Part shown: in pieces, positions 47,643-58,760 of the stretch
Numbering within the stretch: the stretch's first letter is position 1
Layout: each line of letters opens with the position of its first letter
Assembly: GCA_031761405.1 (NCBI GenBank)
Contig: JASEVX010000172.1
Coordinates: forward strand, 310,001-374,000
Direction of reading: 5' to 3'
DNA length: 64,000 nucleotides
Source: Serripes groenlandicus
Taxonomy: Eukaryota > Mollusca > Bivalvia > Cardiida > Cardiidae
Notes under the pieces: model-generated
Seen by the model: the letters and a program-made list of their open reading frames with translations, nothing else
Databases searched by the model: none
What the model was told of the DNA's origin: nothing
Made by a program: the position numbers and the translations under genes

Positions 47643-50600
47643 TCTATAACAAATCGAATGCTGATGGCCGAGCACAGAATTCCCGGTCGGTGTTCAGTGT
47701 GCAATTAAATTCGAACGCCGATGTCCTCGCTCGGTCTAAATTGCTATAGAAATTTTAATGCTGATGGCCAAGCTCGGGATTCTAGGTCAGCGTGACAAAC
47801 TGCGGGCGCAGAGGCAGACTCGCTGCAAGCGTTATATTTCCGTGACAACACTGGGCATACAGCCTAGTCCCGCGCCGTTCAACTCCCGTTACACACTCCG
47901 GGCACACAGACTTTTATCGGGCCTTGGCAAACCCCGGACGCAGACTCTCTGCAAGCGTTATATTCCTGTGACAACACCGGGCACATAGTCACGTATCAGG
48001 TCGTTCCACTCCCGTGACAAACTCCAGCCGTAACGGCAGGCTCTCTGCAAGCGTTCCATTCTCTTGCTATATAAATTTGAACACTGATGGCAGAGCTCGG
48101 TGTTCTAGGTCGGCGTTCAGATTACTATATAATTTCGAATACGGATGGCCGAGCTCGATATTCCAGGTCGGCGTACAAATTGCTATATAAATTCGAACAC
48201 CGATGGTCGAGCTCGGTGTACCAGGTCGGCGTTCAGATTGCTATATACATTCGATGGCCGAGCTCGGTGTACCAGGTCGGCGTTCAGATTACTATATAAA
48301 TTCGATTTCAGATGGACTAGCTCAATATTCCAGGTCGGCGTTCAAATTACTATATAAATTCGAACAACGATGGCCGAGATCAGTGTACCAGGTCGGCGTT
48401 CAGATTATTATAGAAATTCGAACACCGATGGCCGAGCTCGATATTCCAGGTCGGCGTTCACATTGCTATATAAATTCAAGAGCCGATGGCCGAGCTCGGT
48501 GTACCAGGTCGGCGTTCAGATTACTATAGAAATTCGAATTCCGATGGCCGGGTTCGATATTCCAGGTCAGCGTTCAAATTGCTATATAAATTCGAACACC
48601 GATGGGTGAGCTCGATATTTCAGGTCGGCGTTCAGATTACTATATTAATTCGAATGCCGATGGCCGATCTCGGTGTACCAGGTCGGCGATCAGATTACTA
48701 TAGAAATTCGAATTCCGATGGCCGAGCTCGATATTCCAGGTCGGCGTTCAAATTGCTATATAAATTCGAACACCGATGGCCGAGCTCGATATTCCAAGTC
48801 GGCGTTCAAATTGCTATATAAATTCGAACACCGATGGCCGAGCTCGGTGTACCAGGTCGGCGTTCAGATTGGTATATTAATTCGAAAGCCGATGGCCGAG
48901 CTCGGTGTACCAGGTCGGCGATCAGATTACTATAGAAATTCGAATTCCGATGGCCGAGCTCGATATTCCAGGTCGGCGTTCAAATTGCTATATAAATTCG
49001 AACACCGATGGCCGAGCTCGATATTCCAAGTCGGCGTTCAAATTGCTATATAAATTCGAACACCGATGGCCGAGCTCGGTGTACCAGGTCGGCGTTCAGA
49101 TTGGTATATTAATTCGAAAGCCGATGGTCGAGCTCGATATTCCAGGTCGGCGTGCAGATTGCTATATAAATTCGAACACCGATGACCGAGCTCGGTGTAC
49201 CAGGTCGGCGTTCAGATTACTATAGAAATTCGAATTCCGAAGGTCGAGCTCGATATTTCAGGTCGGCGTTCAAATTGCTATATAAATTCGAACACCGATG
49301 GGCGAGCTCGATATTCCAGGTCGGCGTTCAAATTGATTTATAAATTCGAACACCGATGGGCGAGCTCGGTGTTCCAGGTCGGCGTTCAGATTAATATATA
49401 AATTCGAATTCCGATGGTCGAGCTCGATATTCCAGGTCGGCATTCAAATTGCTATATCAATTCGAACACCGATGGCCGAGCTCGGTGTACCAAGTCGGCG
49501 TTCAGATTGGTATATTAATTCGAAAGCCGATGGCCGAGCTCGATATTCCAGGTCGGCGTGCAGATTGCTATATAAATTCGAACACCGATGGCCGAGCTCG
49601 GTGTAACAGGTCGGCGTTCAGATTACTATAGAAATTCGAATTCCGATGGCCGAGCTCGATATTCCAGGTCGGCGTTCAAATTGCTATATAAATTCGAACA
49701 CCGATGGGTGAGCTCGATATTTCAGGTCGGCGTTCAGATTGCTATTTAATTCGAATGCCGATGGCCGAGTTCGATATTCCAGGTCGGCGTTCAAATTTCT
49801 ATATAAATTCGAATTCCGATGGCCGAGCTCGATATTCCAGGTCGGCGTTCAAATTAATATATAAATTCGAATTCCGATGGCCGAGGTCGGTGTACCAGGT
49901 CGGCGTTCGGATTACTATATAAATTCGAACACCGATGGCCGAGCTCGGTGTACCAGGTCGGCGTTCAGATTACTATATAAATTCGAATTCCGATGGCCGA
50001 GCTCGATATTCCAGGTCGGCGTTCAAATTGCTATATAAATTCGAACACCGATGGCCGAGCTCGGTGTACCAGGTCGGCGTTCAAATTGCTATATAAATTC
50101 GAACACCGATGGGTGAGCTCGATATTCCAGGTCGGCGTTCAAATTGCTATATAAATTCGAAAACCGATGGGCGAGCTCGATATTCCAGGTCGGCGTTCAA
50201 ATTGCTATATAAATTCGAACACCGATGGCCGAGATCGGTGTTCCAGGTCGGCGTTCAGATTACTATAGAAATTCGAATTCCGATGGCCGAGCTCGATATT
50301 CCAGGTCGGCGTTCAGATTGCTATCTAAATTCGAAAGCCGATGGCCGAGCTCGGTGTACCAGGTCGGCGTTCAGATTACTATATAAATTCGATTGCAGAT
50401 GGCCTAGCTCGATATTCCAGGTCGGCGTTCAAATTGCTTTATAAATTCGAATTCCGATGGCCGAACTCGATATTCCAGTTCGGCGTTCAAATTGCTATAT
50501 CAATTCGAACACCGATGCGCGAGCTCGGTGTTCCAGGTCGGCGTTCAGATTAATACATAAATTCGAGTTCTGATGGCCGAGCTCGATATTCCAGGTCGGC

Positions 50601-52545
50601 GTGCAGATTGCTATATAAATTCGAAAGCCGATGGCCGAGCTCGGTGCACCAGGTCGGCGTTCAGATTACTATATAAATTCGATTGCAGATGGCCTAGCTC
50701 GATATTCCAGGTCGGCGTTCAAATTGCTATATAAATTCGAATTCCGATGGCCGAGCTCGATATTCCAGGTCGGCGTTCAAATTGCTATATAAATTCGAAC
50801 ACCGATGGCCGAGCTCGGTGTACCAGGTCGGCGTTCAAATTGCTATATAAATTCGAACACCGATGGGTGAGCTCGATATTCCAGGTCGGCGTTCAAATTG
50901 CTATATAAATTCGAAAACCGATGGGCGAGCTCGATATTCCAGGTCGGCGTTCAAATTGCTATATAAATTCGAACACCGATGGCCGAGATCGGTGTTCCAG
51001 GTCGGCGTTCAGATTACTATAGAAATTCGAATTCCGATGGCCGAGCTCGATATTCCAGGTCGGCGTTCAGATTGCTATCTAAATTCGAAAGCCGATGGCC
51101 GAGCTCGGTGTACCAGGTCGGCGTTCAGATTACTATATAAATTCGATTGCAGATGGCCTAGCTCGATATTCCAGGTCGGCGTTCAAATTGCTTTATAAAT
51201 TCGAATTCCGATGGCCGAACTCGATATTCCAGTTCGGCGTTCAAATTGCTATATCAATTCGAACACCGATGCGCGAGCTCGGTGTTCCAGGTCGGCGTTC
51301 AGATTAATACATAAATTCGAGTTCTGATGGCCGAGCTCGATATTCCAGGTCGGCGTGCAGATTGCTATATAAATTCGAAAGCCGATGGCCGAGCTCGGTG
51401 CACCAGGTCGGCGTTCAGATTACTATATAAATTCGATTGCAGATGGCCTAGCTCGATATTCCAGGTCGGCGTTCAAATTGCTATATAAATTCGAATTCCG
51501 ATGGCCGAGCTCGATATTCCAGTTCGGCGTTCAAATTGCTATATCAATTCGAACACCGATGGGCGAGCTCGGTGTTCCAGGTCGGCGTTCAGATTAATAC
51601 ATAAATTCGAGTTCTGATGGTCGAGCTCGATATTCCAGGTCGGCGTGCAGATTGCTATATAAATTCGAACACCGATGGCCGAGTTCGGTGTACCAGGTCG
51701 GCGTTCAAATTGCTATATAAATTCGAACACCGATAGGTGAGCTCGATATTTCAGGTCGGCGTTCATATTAATACATAAATTCGAGTTCTGATGGCCGAGC
51801 TCGATATTCCAGGTCGGCGTGCAGATTGCTATAAAAATTCGAACACCGATGGTCGAGCTCGGTGTACCAGGTCGGCGATCAGATTACTATAGAAATTCGA
51901 ATTCCGATGGCCGAGCTCGATATTCCAGGTCGGCATTCAATCAAATTGCTATATAAATTTGAACACCGATGGCCTAGCTCGATATTCCAAGTCGGCGTTC
52001 AAATTGCTATATACATTCGAAAGCCGATGGCCGAGCTCGGTGTACCAGGTCGGCGTTCAGATTGGTATATTAATTCGAAAGCCGATGGCCGAGCTCGATA
52101 TTCCAGGTCGGCGTGCAGATTGCTATATAAATTCGAACACCGATGACCGAGCTCGGTGTACCAGGTCGGCGTTCAGATTACTATAGAAATTCGTATTCCG
52201 AAGGCCGAGCTCGATATTCCAGGTCGGCGTTCAAATTGCTATATAAATTCGAACACCGATGGGCGAGCTCGATATTCCAGGTCGGCGTTCAAATTGCTAT
52301 ATAAATTCGAACACCGATGGGCGAGCTCGGTGTTCCAGGTCGGCGTTCAGATTAATATAAAAATTCGAATTCCGATGGCCGAGCTCGGTGTACCAGGTCG
52401 GCGTTCAGATTACAATACAAATTCGAATTCCGATGGCCGAGCTCGATATTCCAGGTCGGCGTTCAAACTGCTATATAAATTCGAACACCGATGGCCGAGC
52501 TCGGTGTACCAGGTCGGCGTTCCGGTTTTTGTCACCGATGGCCGA
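47643..52545 (+). repeat. 58-bp dimeric satellite, right arm
   Basis: About 80 monomers, reverse complement of the left arm (CCAGGTCGGCGTTCA...). The inner 400 bp is degenerate, mixed with GACAACACCGGGC and CTCTGCAAGCGTTATATT blocks. The main array is homogeneous and keeps the two alternating monomer types. Large identical blocks are visible: a 754-bp (13-monomer) direct duplication around 50,109 and 50,863, and a 232-bp (four-monomer) duplication at 48,673 and 48,905. Open frames of up to 130 codons cycle through three frames and are not genes. Confidence 0.95.
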
Positions 52546-52729
52546 TGACCGATCACAGAGCCAACTTCACACACGTTGTGGAAGGACATAATTGAACTTT
52601 GATCGATTGAGACTTTATAGACATGTGCTCTTTGAAAACATACACTTAGCGATCAGTGTCGAGCCGGACCTTCCTGCGGATTCCTGCAGTAAAATCTAGG
52701 TCTGAATTATTCGCAATTAGCTTAAAGTA

Positions 52730-54885
52730 GTTAATAGTTGGAAGGAGAAGTAACACATGTTGTTTATAGTAGCTTATTGTTGTTAATAGTCGGAAGGAGA
52801 AGTAACAACTGTTGCTTATAGTAGCTTATTGATGTTAATAGTTTGAAGGAGAAGTAACAGATGTTGTTAATAGTATTACCTTATTGATGTTAATAGTCGG
52901 AAGGAGAAGTACAAACTCGTGTTAATAGTAGCTTAATGATGTTAATAGTCGGAAGGAGAAGTAACACATGTTGTTTATAGTAGCTTAATGTTGTTAATAG
53001 TCGGAAGGAGAAGTAACACATGTTGTTAATAGTAGCTTAAAGTTGTTAATAGTCGGAAGGAGAAGTAACACATGTTGTTTATAGTAGCTTATTGTTGTTA
53101 ATAGTCGGAAGGAGAAGTAACAACTGTTGCTTATAGTAGCTTATTGATGTTAATAGTTTGAAGGAGAAGTAACAGATGTTGTTAATAGTATTACCTTATT
53201 GATGTTAATAGTCCGAAGGAGAAGTACAAATTGTTAATTTGTAGCTTAACGATGTTAATAGTCGGAAGGAATGTTGTTTATAGTAGCTTATTGTTGTTAA
53301 TAGTCGGAAGGAGAAGTAACAACTGTTGCTTATAGTAGCTTATTGATGTTAATAGTTTGAAGGAGAAGTAACAGATGTTGTTAATAGTATTACCTTATTG
53401 ATGTTAATAGTCGGAAGGAGAAGTACAAACTTGTGTTAATAGTAGCTTAATGATGTTAATAGTCGGAAGGAGAAGTAACACATGTTGTTTATAGTAGCTT
53501 AATGTTGTTAATAGTCGGAAGGACAAGTAACACATGTTGTTAATAGTAGCTTAAAGTTGTTAATAGTCGGAAGGAGAAGTAACACATGTTGTTTATAGTA
53601 GCTTATTGTTGTTAATAGTCGGAAGGAGAAGTAACAACTGTTGCTTATAGTAGCTTATTGATGTTAATAGTTTGAAGGAGAAGTAACAGATGTTGTTAAT
53701 AGTATTACCTTATTGATGTTAATTGTCCGAAGGAGAAGTACAAACTTTTGTTAATTGTAGCTTAATGATGTTAATAGTCGGAAGGAATAATTGAATGTAT
53801 ATTGTTTTACGGCGCATCAACAGCTAAGGTCATTTAGCGCGCATTTAAATTTAATTATTCATGATCCCTGGGTAAACAAACCAGTACTAGGCTAGAAAAT
53901 GTGCCTTGCCCAAGAGCACTCCACTATGACCGTAGTGCCGCGACTGGGGATAGAACCCGGGACACCCGGTTTCGAAATCCCCGACGCTAACCACTCGACC
54001 ACAGCGGATTCCTTAATAGTCGGAAGGAGAAGTAACACATGTTGTTTATAGTAGCTTATTTTTTGTTGTTAAAAGTCGGAAGGAGAAGTAACAAATGTTG
54101 TTAATAGTAGCTTAATAATGTTAATAGTCGGAAGGAAAAGTAACACATGTTGTTTATAGTAGCTTATTGTTGTTAATAGTCGGAAGGAGAAGTAACAAAT
54201 GTTGTTAATAGTAGCTTAATAATGTTAATAGTCGGAAGGAAAAGTAACACATGTTGTTTATAGTAGCTTATTGTTGTTAAAAGTCGGAAGGAGAAGTAAC
54301 AGCTGTTGTTAATAGTAGTTTATTGTTGTTAATAGTCGGAAGGAGAAGTAACAGCTGTTGTTAATAGTAGCTTAATTATGTTAATAGTCGGAAGGAGAAG
54401 TAACACATGTTGTTTATAGTAGCTTATTGTTGTTAATAGTTTGAAGGAGAAGTAACAACTGCTGTTAATAGTAGCTTAATGATGTTAATAGTCGGAAGGA
54501 GAAGTAACACATGTTGTTAATAGTAGCTTATTGATGTTAATAGTCGGAAGGAGAAGTAACAAATGTTGTTAATAGTAGCTTATTGTTGTTAATAGTCGGA
54601 AGGAGAAGTAACACATGTTGTTTATAGTAGCTTATTGTTGTTAATAGTTTGAAGGAGAAGTAACAACTGCTGTTAATAGTAGCTTAATGATGTTAATAGT
54701 GGGAAGGAGAAGTAACACATGTTGTTAATAGTAGCTTATTGATGTTAATAGTCGGAAGGAGAAGTAACAAATGTTGTTAATAGTAGCTTATTGTTGTTAA
54801 TAGTCGGAAGGAGAAGTAACAGCTGTTGTTAATAGTAGCTTAATGATGTTAATAGTCGGAAGGAGAAGTTTTTTTAAAAGTCGCT
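52730..54885. repeat. 52-bp satellite array
   Basis: Units of TTAATAGTCGGAAGGAGAAG, TAACACATGTTGTT and TATAGTAGCTTATTGTTG. A six-unit block of about 315 bp repeats (starts near 52,804, 53,119, then 53,318 and 53,633 at AACAACTGTTGC), with one shortened 199-bp block. It is interrupted by a SINE at 53,787. Confidence 0.95.
53787..54012 (-). mobile_element. Complete tRNA-derived SINE, family T2
   Basis: 226 bp on the minus strand, with target duplication TTAATAGTCGGAAGGA at 53,771-53,786 and 54,013-54,028. The array continues in phase when the SINE is removed. The head has an A box TGGTCGAGTGGTTAGCG and B box GGGTTCTATCCCC, closest to a Leu/Ser-type tRNA pattern. The central domain has GTGCTCTTGGGCAAGGCAC and TTTGTTTACCCAGGGATC. 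The tail AAATGACCTTAGCTGTTGAT, GCGCCGTAAAACA, then CATTCAATT resembles the 3' end of the LINE at 22,480. Confidence 0.9.
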
Positions 54886-55620
54886 AAATGTTGTTAATAG
54901 TCGGATGGAGAAGTAACACATGTTGTTAAAAGTCGCTAAATGTTGTTAATAGTCGAATACAGCAGGAGACGTAACAAATGTTGTTAACAGTCGCTTAAAG
55001 CAGGAGGACCTATACATGTTGTAAATAGTCGTTTAATGTTTTTAATAGTCGAATAAAGCAGGAGAAGTAACACATGTTGTAAATAGTTGCTTGATGTTTT
55101 TAATAGTCGAATAAAGCAGGAGAAGTAACACATGTTGTAAATAGTCGCTTGATGTTGTTAATAGGCGAATAAAGTAGAAGACGTAATAAATGTTGTAAAT
55201 AGTCGCTTGATGTTGTTAATAGTCGAATAAAGCAGGAGAAGTAATACATGTTGTAAATAGTCGCTTGATGTTGTTAATAGTCGAATAAAGTAGGAGACGT
55301 AATAAATGTTGTAAAAAAGTCGCTCAAAGCAGGAGGAGTAATAAATGTTGTTGATAAAGCAGGAAAAGTATGACATGCTGTTTAAAATCGAATAAAGAAA
55401 AATAAGTTGTTAATAGTCGAATACAGCAGGAGAAGTAATAAATGTTGTTAAACGTCGCTTAAAGCAGGAGAAGTAGAAGTAAGAGATGCTGTTGATAGTC
55501 TAATAAAGGAGGAATAGTCGCTTAGAGCAGAAGTTAATGGTCGTATACAGCAGGTGAAGTAAAACATGTTGTTGATAAAGCAATATAAGTAATAAATGTT
55601 GTTTTAAAAAAGTCGAATAC
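54886..55620. repeat. Diverged relative of the 52-bp satellite
   Basis: Units of TTAATAGTCGAATAAAGCAG, GAGAAGTAACACATGTTGTA and AATAGTCGCTTGATG (about 58-62 bp), decaying to irregular GCAGGAGAAGTAA fragments at the right. This is the eroding edge of the array. Confidence 0.9.
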
Positions 55621-56344
55621 AGCAGGATCAGGGATATCCATGTACACTCGTTCACAGATGTCTTAAATTCACGGTTGTTTTGGAATGCGGACGTATTTAT
55701 CGTTAGCGTAAAAGATTAATTTGACCGACAGGAGCTGTAGCGGGATCAGACACTTTTGACTTGAAGTATCTGTTAAAGAACAGACGCATTTCTCGCCCAG
55801 TCAATCCCGACAGTCAACATTCTCAATCATGCTGGTTATTTACACCTTAGCCATTTTGTATAGGATATCTATTACTTTTTAAATGTGCTCTTAAAACTTA
55901 TATTATTCAATAATGGAGCGAAGCCCACATCGGAACGAATTTATTCTTTTTCTTTAGAATGCGTCCTGGTTGACCTCAATGCTATACTGCTGCTACAAGT
56001 GCTTTTATTTATATTCATTTGAAAAGTATCTACAACTAACAAAATAATTATATAATAATATATTTGATTATAGCAGTGTGAACAGGAAGTTCTGTGGTTG
56101 CCATATAGCCGTACACGCATACCGGAATCGTATGACAATTCGTTATAACCAGATCTGTACAAGTGACATTCTAAGTTGTATTTGTCATTGACTTAAAAAC
56201 CCTTCTAAAGTAAAATCATGGATAACAAATGGGTTTCTGATATACCATGTATCTCTACAATAACTCATAAGTTCCCGTATGAGAACACCTAAAACATCAG
56301 CATAACAATGAATCATTCAGAACTTCTCCTGGCAGTATAGTTAT
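55621..56344. other. Unassigned DNA
   Basis: No coding sequence, tandem repeat or terminal inverted repeats recognised. Confidence 0.5.
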
Positions 56345-56510
56345 CCCGTACCCACATGTGGACGATTTTGACGCAACTGCAGCAGAAGATGGTTTAAAAA
56401 CTACATTTGTATATTCAATAAAACAAAATACTCACACTCATAGTCCGTTGTTTTGTCTCGATGTTTTAAAGTCTTCTGGTGCAATCTTGTTGTAGCTTGG
56501 TAACGGGTTA
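56345..56510. mobile_element. Family D MITE, decayed
   Basis: Has CTGCAGCAGAAGATGGTTTA on the left and TTTTAAAGTCTTCTGGTGCA with GGTAACGGGTTA on the right. The core is replaced by unrelated sequence. Confidence 0.55.
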
Positions 56511-56686
56511 TATCAACGAAAGTAGTACACCAATGATGGCTTATTTCTCACGTGCATTGCCGTTCAAAGCCGAATCAGAGAACGAAGGGGATCTCGTTCC
56601 ATTACTAAATATATATTGGCGATGCGCCAGATAAACCAACCTTAACGTAATTATTACAACTGTTGAAAAAGACCAGTGCATGCTTG

Positions 56687-56896
56687 TTAACCTTTTTACT
56701 ACCGAATTTAACAAAGTAGAGTCTTTCATGTTGACAATTGGGCGACTGCATTTTTCGTCCAACAGGAAATTTGGTAAATTATGTGTAAGTGGCAAATAAG
56801 GCAGATTTCAGGCGAGACGGCTCATTATGTGCTGTCTCACCTGAATCTGCATTGTTTGCCAAAGCCTTTAATTGAAGTTTGCACCGAAAGGGTTAA
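56687..56896. mobile_element. TTAA-flanked MITE family E, copy 2
   Basis: 210 bp from TTAACCTTTTTACTACCGAA to GCACCGAAAGGGTTAA. The central hairpin GCAGATTTCAGGCGAGACGG...CTGTCTCACCTGAATCTGC matches copy 1 at 16,663 in sequence and length. Confidence 0.85.
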
Positions 56897-56929
56897 GGAT
56901 AAAAAATGGACACTGCTTTACAGGAGTTT

Positions 56930-57045
56930 CTTGAACTCTCCTATGACTTACTGACGAACAGTGTAGAGCCAGATCAGCCTGCGCGGATTCGCTGGCTGTT
57001 TTGATTCTGCATCGCAAATGCCTAAAGGTTGGCTTTGGCAAAACG
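56930..57045. repeat. Remnant related to family M-type palindromes
   Basis: GAACAGTGTAGAGCCAGATC, AGCCTGCGCGGATTCGCTGG and AAATGCCTAAAGGTTGGC. The AGATCAGCCTGCGC core is shared with family M, but termini are missing. Confidence 0.45.
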
Positions 57046-57111
57046 CCGTTCATCTCCTTTTGTTTAATTACATAGGCAGATATATTTACAATAATTACAA
57101 AAAACAAGTAT

Positions 57112-57325
57112 TTAAACCTTTCCCACATGTAGATGCGTTTTAACGCCGCTGCAGCAGACGATTTTTGAAAACATTGTGACAAATGGGAAAATTTTAATAA
57201 TAAACAATTTCACCTTTTGTCACAACAATGTGGTCAGCTCCATTCATTGATTGTATTTACAATAATATAAAGATTTCCTATATTAATGTCTAGAAGTTTT
57301 CAAAGTCGTCTGCTCCCAGCTTTGT
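57112..57325. mobile_element. TTAA-type MITE family D
   Basis: Left TTAAACCTTTCCCACATGTA and GCTGCAGCAGACGATTTTTG. Core GACAAATGGGAAAATTTTAA and CACCTTTTGTCACAAC. The right GTCGTCTGCT is present, but the GGGAAAGGG end is lost. Confidence 0.7.
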
Positions 57326-57538
57326 TGTATCTGGTAAAAATGTTAAAAACTCTCTCCCTTTGGTACGAGAACAGCCCCAAGCCCCTTAATAGACATTCGA
57401 CACTTTCGACGGACAACGTTCACGTATGTAGAGATGAACATATCTCTTTTGGCATCGATATGTCATGAAAAGTTGGAAAGGAACATTTCTGATACATAAT
57501 TTTCAAATCAGACTTGCAGTTTCAGATTCGTCCTTTTT

Positions 57539-58760
57539 GTGGCGATTGGTTTGACAATCGCCACAATGCTAACAGAAACAACAACAACAAAAAATATTTA
57601 CGGTCGGTTTTGAAAAGCCCGTTGATATTTATTTTCCTTACTCCAAACCAATTTACTCACATCCGTTATAGTTCCATCATTGATGCAGAGACGCGATTTA
57701 TGTCAGTGCTACTTTGGTACCGGATTGTTACTAATATTTGAGTTTTATCGAGACATTATCTACATAGAGTTAAAATATGTAAATATTATCTTCGTCATGA
57801 TTGGGCAGATAATAAATATCATTGCGCGTTCTATCTGCCTTGCAAATAACTCTGATGATACTCACATCTGGGAATCCCAAAAGGTTCTATAAATAGCTCG
57901 CGAGACTGGTGTTTTTAAATTTCAATATTATAAACGCTTTATTTTGTAGTTGTTTAAATACATGAAAGCGTCTAGATGATAAGACTGGTTCACAAATGTG
58001 TAAAGGACACACGATGTCAGTGTGTACACACGTTATGTATACACGTCTGCACGTTCTAGAGTCAATTAGCAATCAATGCTGAAAGTGTAGCCTAATTTAG
58101 TTTGGAGATCGAGCATTATAATATATGCCTATACTTTTTATAAATTAAACAGTTTGGCAAATAGTGAAATTGTGCTTTTTGTGCATGTTTTGTGTTTGTT
58201 ATTGCACTCAATTTTTTCGAAGCAGTTTAACAACCTCAGAGACATATAAATACACTGTGTGTATATGTCTCTGACAACCCTCAATCATGCAATGTGAAGG
58301 GACTAAATTGAACAGACCTGTTTAATATCAGACATCATTGAAACAAGCACCAAACTAATGGATACTATTTTCTCTCATTTCTTGATAATTTTGTCATTTC
58401 TAAAGTGTACAAAATATTTTATCTTAATATGGCCTAGCGACCTGGTGATGAACATGTGATTACCCGAACAATTTAGATTACAAATAGCCATTCTAATGAG
58501 CTAAGACGGTAGTCTATCGAGTACCAACTAGATTGTTCATAAATTTGGAATGGCCTAAGTTGGAACACATCATGACCAGTTTCAGAACGTAACTAAAAAA
58601 AATCTACTGTCAAAACATGCAGGGTTGATACATTCTCAAATTTACCCGCACCAGAGTGCACTATTATTGAAAATCGCAAGCCCTACACCGATATACTGCT
58701 TGTTACTTTGCAGGAGTTTCCATACGATCGCCACTACAGTGCCATTGGCGTTTTGATTTA
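57539..58760 (-). mobile_element. Hairpin-ended element C2
   Basis: Second copy of the C family: left hairpin GTGGCGATTG-GTTTGA-CAATCGCCAC at 57,539-57,564, right edge GATCGCCACTACAGTGCCAT. About 540 bp (58,125-58,660) absent from C1 separates GATCGAGCATTAT from ATTGAAAATCGCAAG. It includes a CAGAGACATATA-type hairpin at 58,239-58,274. Either C2 took an insertion or C1 a deletion. Confidence 0.65.

Larger units (their letters stand above)
43420..52574. mobile_element. 9.2-kb foldback structure with satellite arms
   Basis: The outer ends are inverted copies. GTGTGTGAAGTTGGCTCTGT, then GATCGGTCATCGGCCATCGG at 43,420-43,460 appears as its reverse complement at 52,533-52,574. Inside, each arm is filled with the same 58-bp satellite, in opposite orientations (left about 1.8 kb, right about 4.9 kb), around an unrelated centre of about 2.3 kb. 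Long inverted repeats built of tandem repeats are the hallmark of Foldback/Galileo-type DNA transposons. A satellite inversion is the alternative. No transposase is recognised in the centre, and no target duplication is visible. Confidence 0.7.

Noticed and set aside
43632..52591. Many 60-140 codon frames with MAELGVPGRRSDYY-like repeats
   Set aside because: The 58-bp satellite read in rotating frames; both strands and arms give similar products.
57286..57892. Short plus-strand frames in and beside element C2
   Set aside because: Not conserved in C1, where the corresponding frame is interrupted.
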